This document shows, piece after piece, positions 5,105-6,350 of a stretch of 6,350 nucleotides of DNA (the first letter of the stretch is position 1; each line of letters opens with the position of its first letter). The notes under the pieces are model-generated. The model did no database searches. It had not been told where the DNA came from and worked only from the letters and a program-made list of their open reading frames with translations. Source of the DNA: an uncultured Erysipelotrichaceae bacterium (GTDB lineage Bacteria; Bacillota_I; Bacilli_A; Erysipelotrichales; Coprobacillaceae). A program made the position numbers and the translations under genes. The DNA lies in assembly GCA_900317015.1 (NCBI GenBank), contig ONFH01000179.1, positions 1-6,350 of the forward strand, written 5' to 3'.

Positions 5105-6278
5105 TTTCATAGCGGTATTCTTAGAAGGGATGATCATGATCTTTTATGGGCAGATCCTATCTTCTAAGGCTAATCAAGGCAAGGTGATCATTCTATCCTT
5201 GCTGTTTTCCATTATGGATCTCTTTTTGATCCATCAGCAGTCCTTTGTTTTGGCATTTCTCATTGAGTTTGTGGCTTTATTTGCTTATTCATTCTTTTTT
5301 ACAAATGGACGACAAGGACTATACTATGCCTCTTATATGATGCAGTTTATGAGCTTGTATCATGTGCTTTTTCTTTTATTTGTCCCAGAACATAATGTTG
5401 CTAGGATATCAGTGGAGAATCATCTGATCACACTCTTTATGAGCGCCTTGTCTTTGATGGTCTATAAGGAGAAAGGCTGGTTACGAGATTTTTCTCTTTC
5501 TATTCATGATGATGGTCAGCTGTTTGTGATCCTTGTCATCAGTGCTTTTGTCTTGCCACTTTCTTACACGATTCATCCTGATTTGAATGCTTGGCAGCTA
5601 GGAGACTATCTCTTTATTATCTTTATCATTCTTGTATTATGCGGAGTAACTATGCTCATGAATCATATGATCACGATCATGAGTGAGAATACCAGAATGA
5701 AAATGGTTGAAAGCAGTTATCATTATATAGAACTTTATAAGCAATCCATTGATGAAAAAAACAAGGAGATCCATAAGATTCGTCATGATCTCAAGAAGCA
5801 GTTATCAATAATCGATGAGCTTAGTAAAGAAGGCCAACAAGAAACTGCTCATAGGCTTTATGAGACCCTTGATGATTTTGTGAAACAAAAGACCATTGAC
5901 TATACCGGCAATGTCTTATGTGATGCATACATTGAAGCCATGAAACATAATCATGATGATTTTAGGATCAACATGACTTCTGATCATATAGGCAATATTG
6001 TAGATGAGAGAAAGTTCATGTTGATCGTTGCTAATCTGATTGAAAATGCATATAAGAATACGAGTGATCCTATTGACTTTTCTTGTAGTGTCTATAAAGG
6101 GCATCTGACTCTTAAAGTCGTCAACACGATCAAAAGAAAACAAACATCACCTTCTGAACATTTAGGATTAGAGATCGTTAGAGAGATTGTGAAAGAATTA
6201 GGAGGAGAGCTGTTTATCGATGAACAGAACCATGATCTCTTTATCGTTTATGTAGACCTTCCAGTCACAGAATCATAA
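5091..6278 (+). CDS. AgrC-like GHKL sensor histidine kinase
   Basis: Membrane sensor kinase of 395 residues. The N-terminal half has six or seven hydrophobic segments (about 6-23, 32-47, 52-70, 77-98, 109-125, 144-161, 173-190) with little loop sequence outside the membrane, as in AgrC-type receptors. A helical linker (about 191-230) leads to the phosphoacceptor His232 in KIRHDLKKQL. The ATPase domain has an N-box at 315-319 (NLIENAYKN) and a reduced G-box at 357-363 (HLGLEIV), lacking the first glycine usual in G-x-GL. No clear D-x-G-x-G box is visible, which is common in this family. The start has AAAGGA at 5076-5081, 9 nt away, inside the response-regulator gene. The ligand is unknown: no agrB/agrD-like peptide genes are in the window. 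Proximity to vanZ-like genes suggests an envelope or antibiotic signal (inference). Confidence 0.9.
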   Translation: MEIFDFIAVFLEGMIMIFYGQILSSKANQGKVIILSLLFSIMDLFLIHQQSFVLAFLIEFVALFAYSFFFTNGRQGLYYASYMMQFMSLYHVLFLLFVPEHNVARISVENHLITLFMSALSLMVYKEKGWLRDFSLSIHDDGQLFVILVISAFVLPLSYTIHPDLNAWQLGDYLFIIFIILVLCGVTMLMNHMITIMSENTRMKMVESSYHYIELYKQSIDEKNKEIHKIRHDLKKQLSIIDELSKEGQQETAHRLYETLDDFVKQKTIDYTGNVLCDAYIEAMKHNHDDFRINMTSDHIGNIVDERKFMLIVANLIENAYKNTSDPIDFSCSVYKGHLTLKVVNTIKRKQTSPSEHLGLEIVREIVKELGGELFIDEQNHDLFIVYVDLPVTES

Positions 6279-6350
6279 GGGGAGAAACATCCATTTTTCC
6301 ATAAAAGGGAGCATAGGAAAAAGTCACTGAAAAAGTTTTGTGAAAGTTGT
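6279..6350. other. Noncoding tail with short direct repeats, cut by window edge
   Basis: I see no gene or good terminator in these 72 bases. GAAAAAGT occurs at 6317-6324 and 6329-6336 (12 bp apart) and a related TGAAAGTT at 6341-6348. They may be part of a regulatory region for a gene beyond the window, but this cannot be judged here. Confidence 0.3.

Noticed and set aside
5916..6143. Minus-strand open frame opposite the kinase ATPase domain
   Set aside because: Overlaps the conserved N-box region of the kinase and has no independent support.

Overview
The window looks like a chromosomal segment of a low-to-moderate G+C member of the Firmicutes. AGGAGG-type ribosome binding sites precede most genes, neighbouring genes overlap or nearly abut, UGA is used as an ordinary stop codon, and the gene families (FabT-like MarR, VanZ, LytTR/AgrC-type two-component system) are typical of this phylum. 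An Erysipelotrichia-like host is my guess from gene order and protein style. It cannot be proven from this sequence alone.

Region 1 (1-2626, plus strand) is the 3' end of a type II fatty-acid synthesis operon: the C-terminal part of fabG, then fabF, fabZ and a biotin-protein ligase (birA). fabF and fabZ overlap by 14 nt and fabZ and birA by 1 nt, so translation is probably coupled. FabG reduces 3-ketoacyl-ACP, FabZ dehydrates the product and FabF starts the next elongation round. The ligase would biotinylate the carrier subunit of acetyl-CoA carboxylase, which supplies malonyl-CoA; no acc gene is inside the window.

Region 2 (2627-3298) is a control region followed by a MarR-family regulator that resembles FabT, the acyl-ACP-responsive repressor of fab genes in streptococci. 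Its upstream region holds a TATAAT -10, a near-palindrome TTTGG-AAA-TCAAA resembling FabT boxes, and a perfect 14-bp palindrome. A strong symmetric terminator hairpin separates it from the convergent genes that follow.

Region 3 (3305-4441, minus strand) carries two divergent paralogues of small VanZ-family membrane proteins. Region 4 (4451-6278, plus strand) carries a LytTR response regulator and an AgrC/GHKL-type sensor kinase, overlapping by 14 nt. The most interesting observation is a 28-bp element (two GA-x-x-GGTC half-sites, 20 bp apart) present twice: once upstream of the first vanZ-like gene and once in the divergent region between the second vanZ-like gene and the response regulator. 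Its two-helical-turn direct-repeat form is what LytTR proteins usually bind. I infer a self-contained, autoregulated envelope-response module of LytTR regulator, sensor kinase and two VanZ proteins.

The last 72 bases hold no gene I can support.
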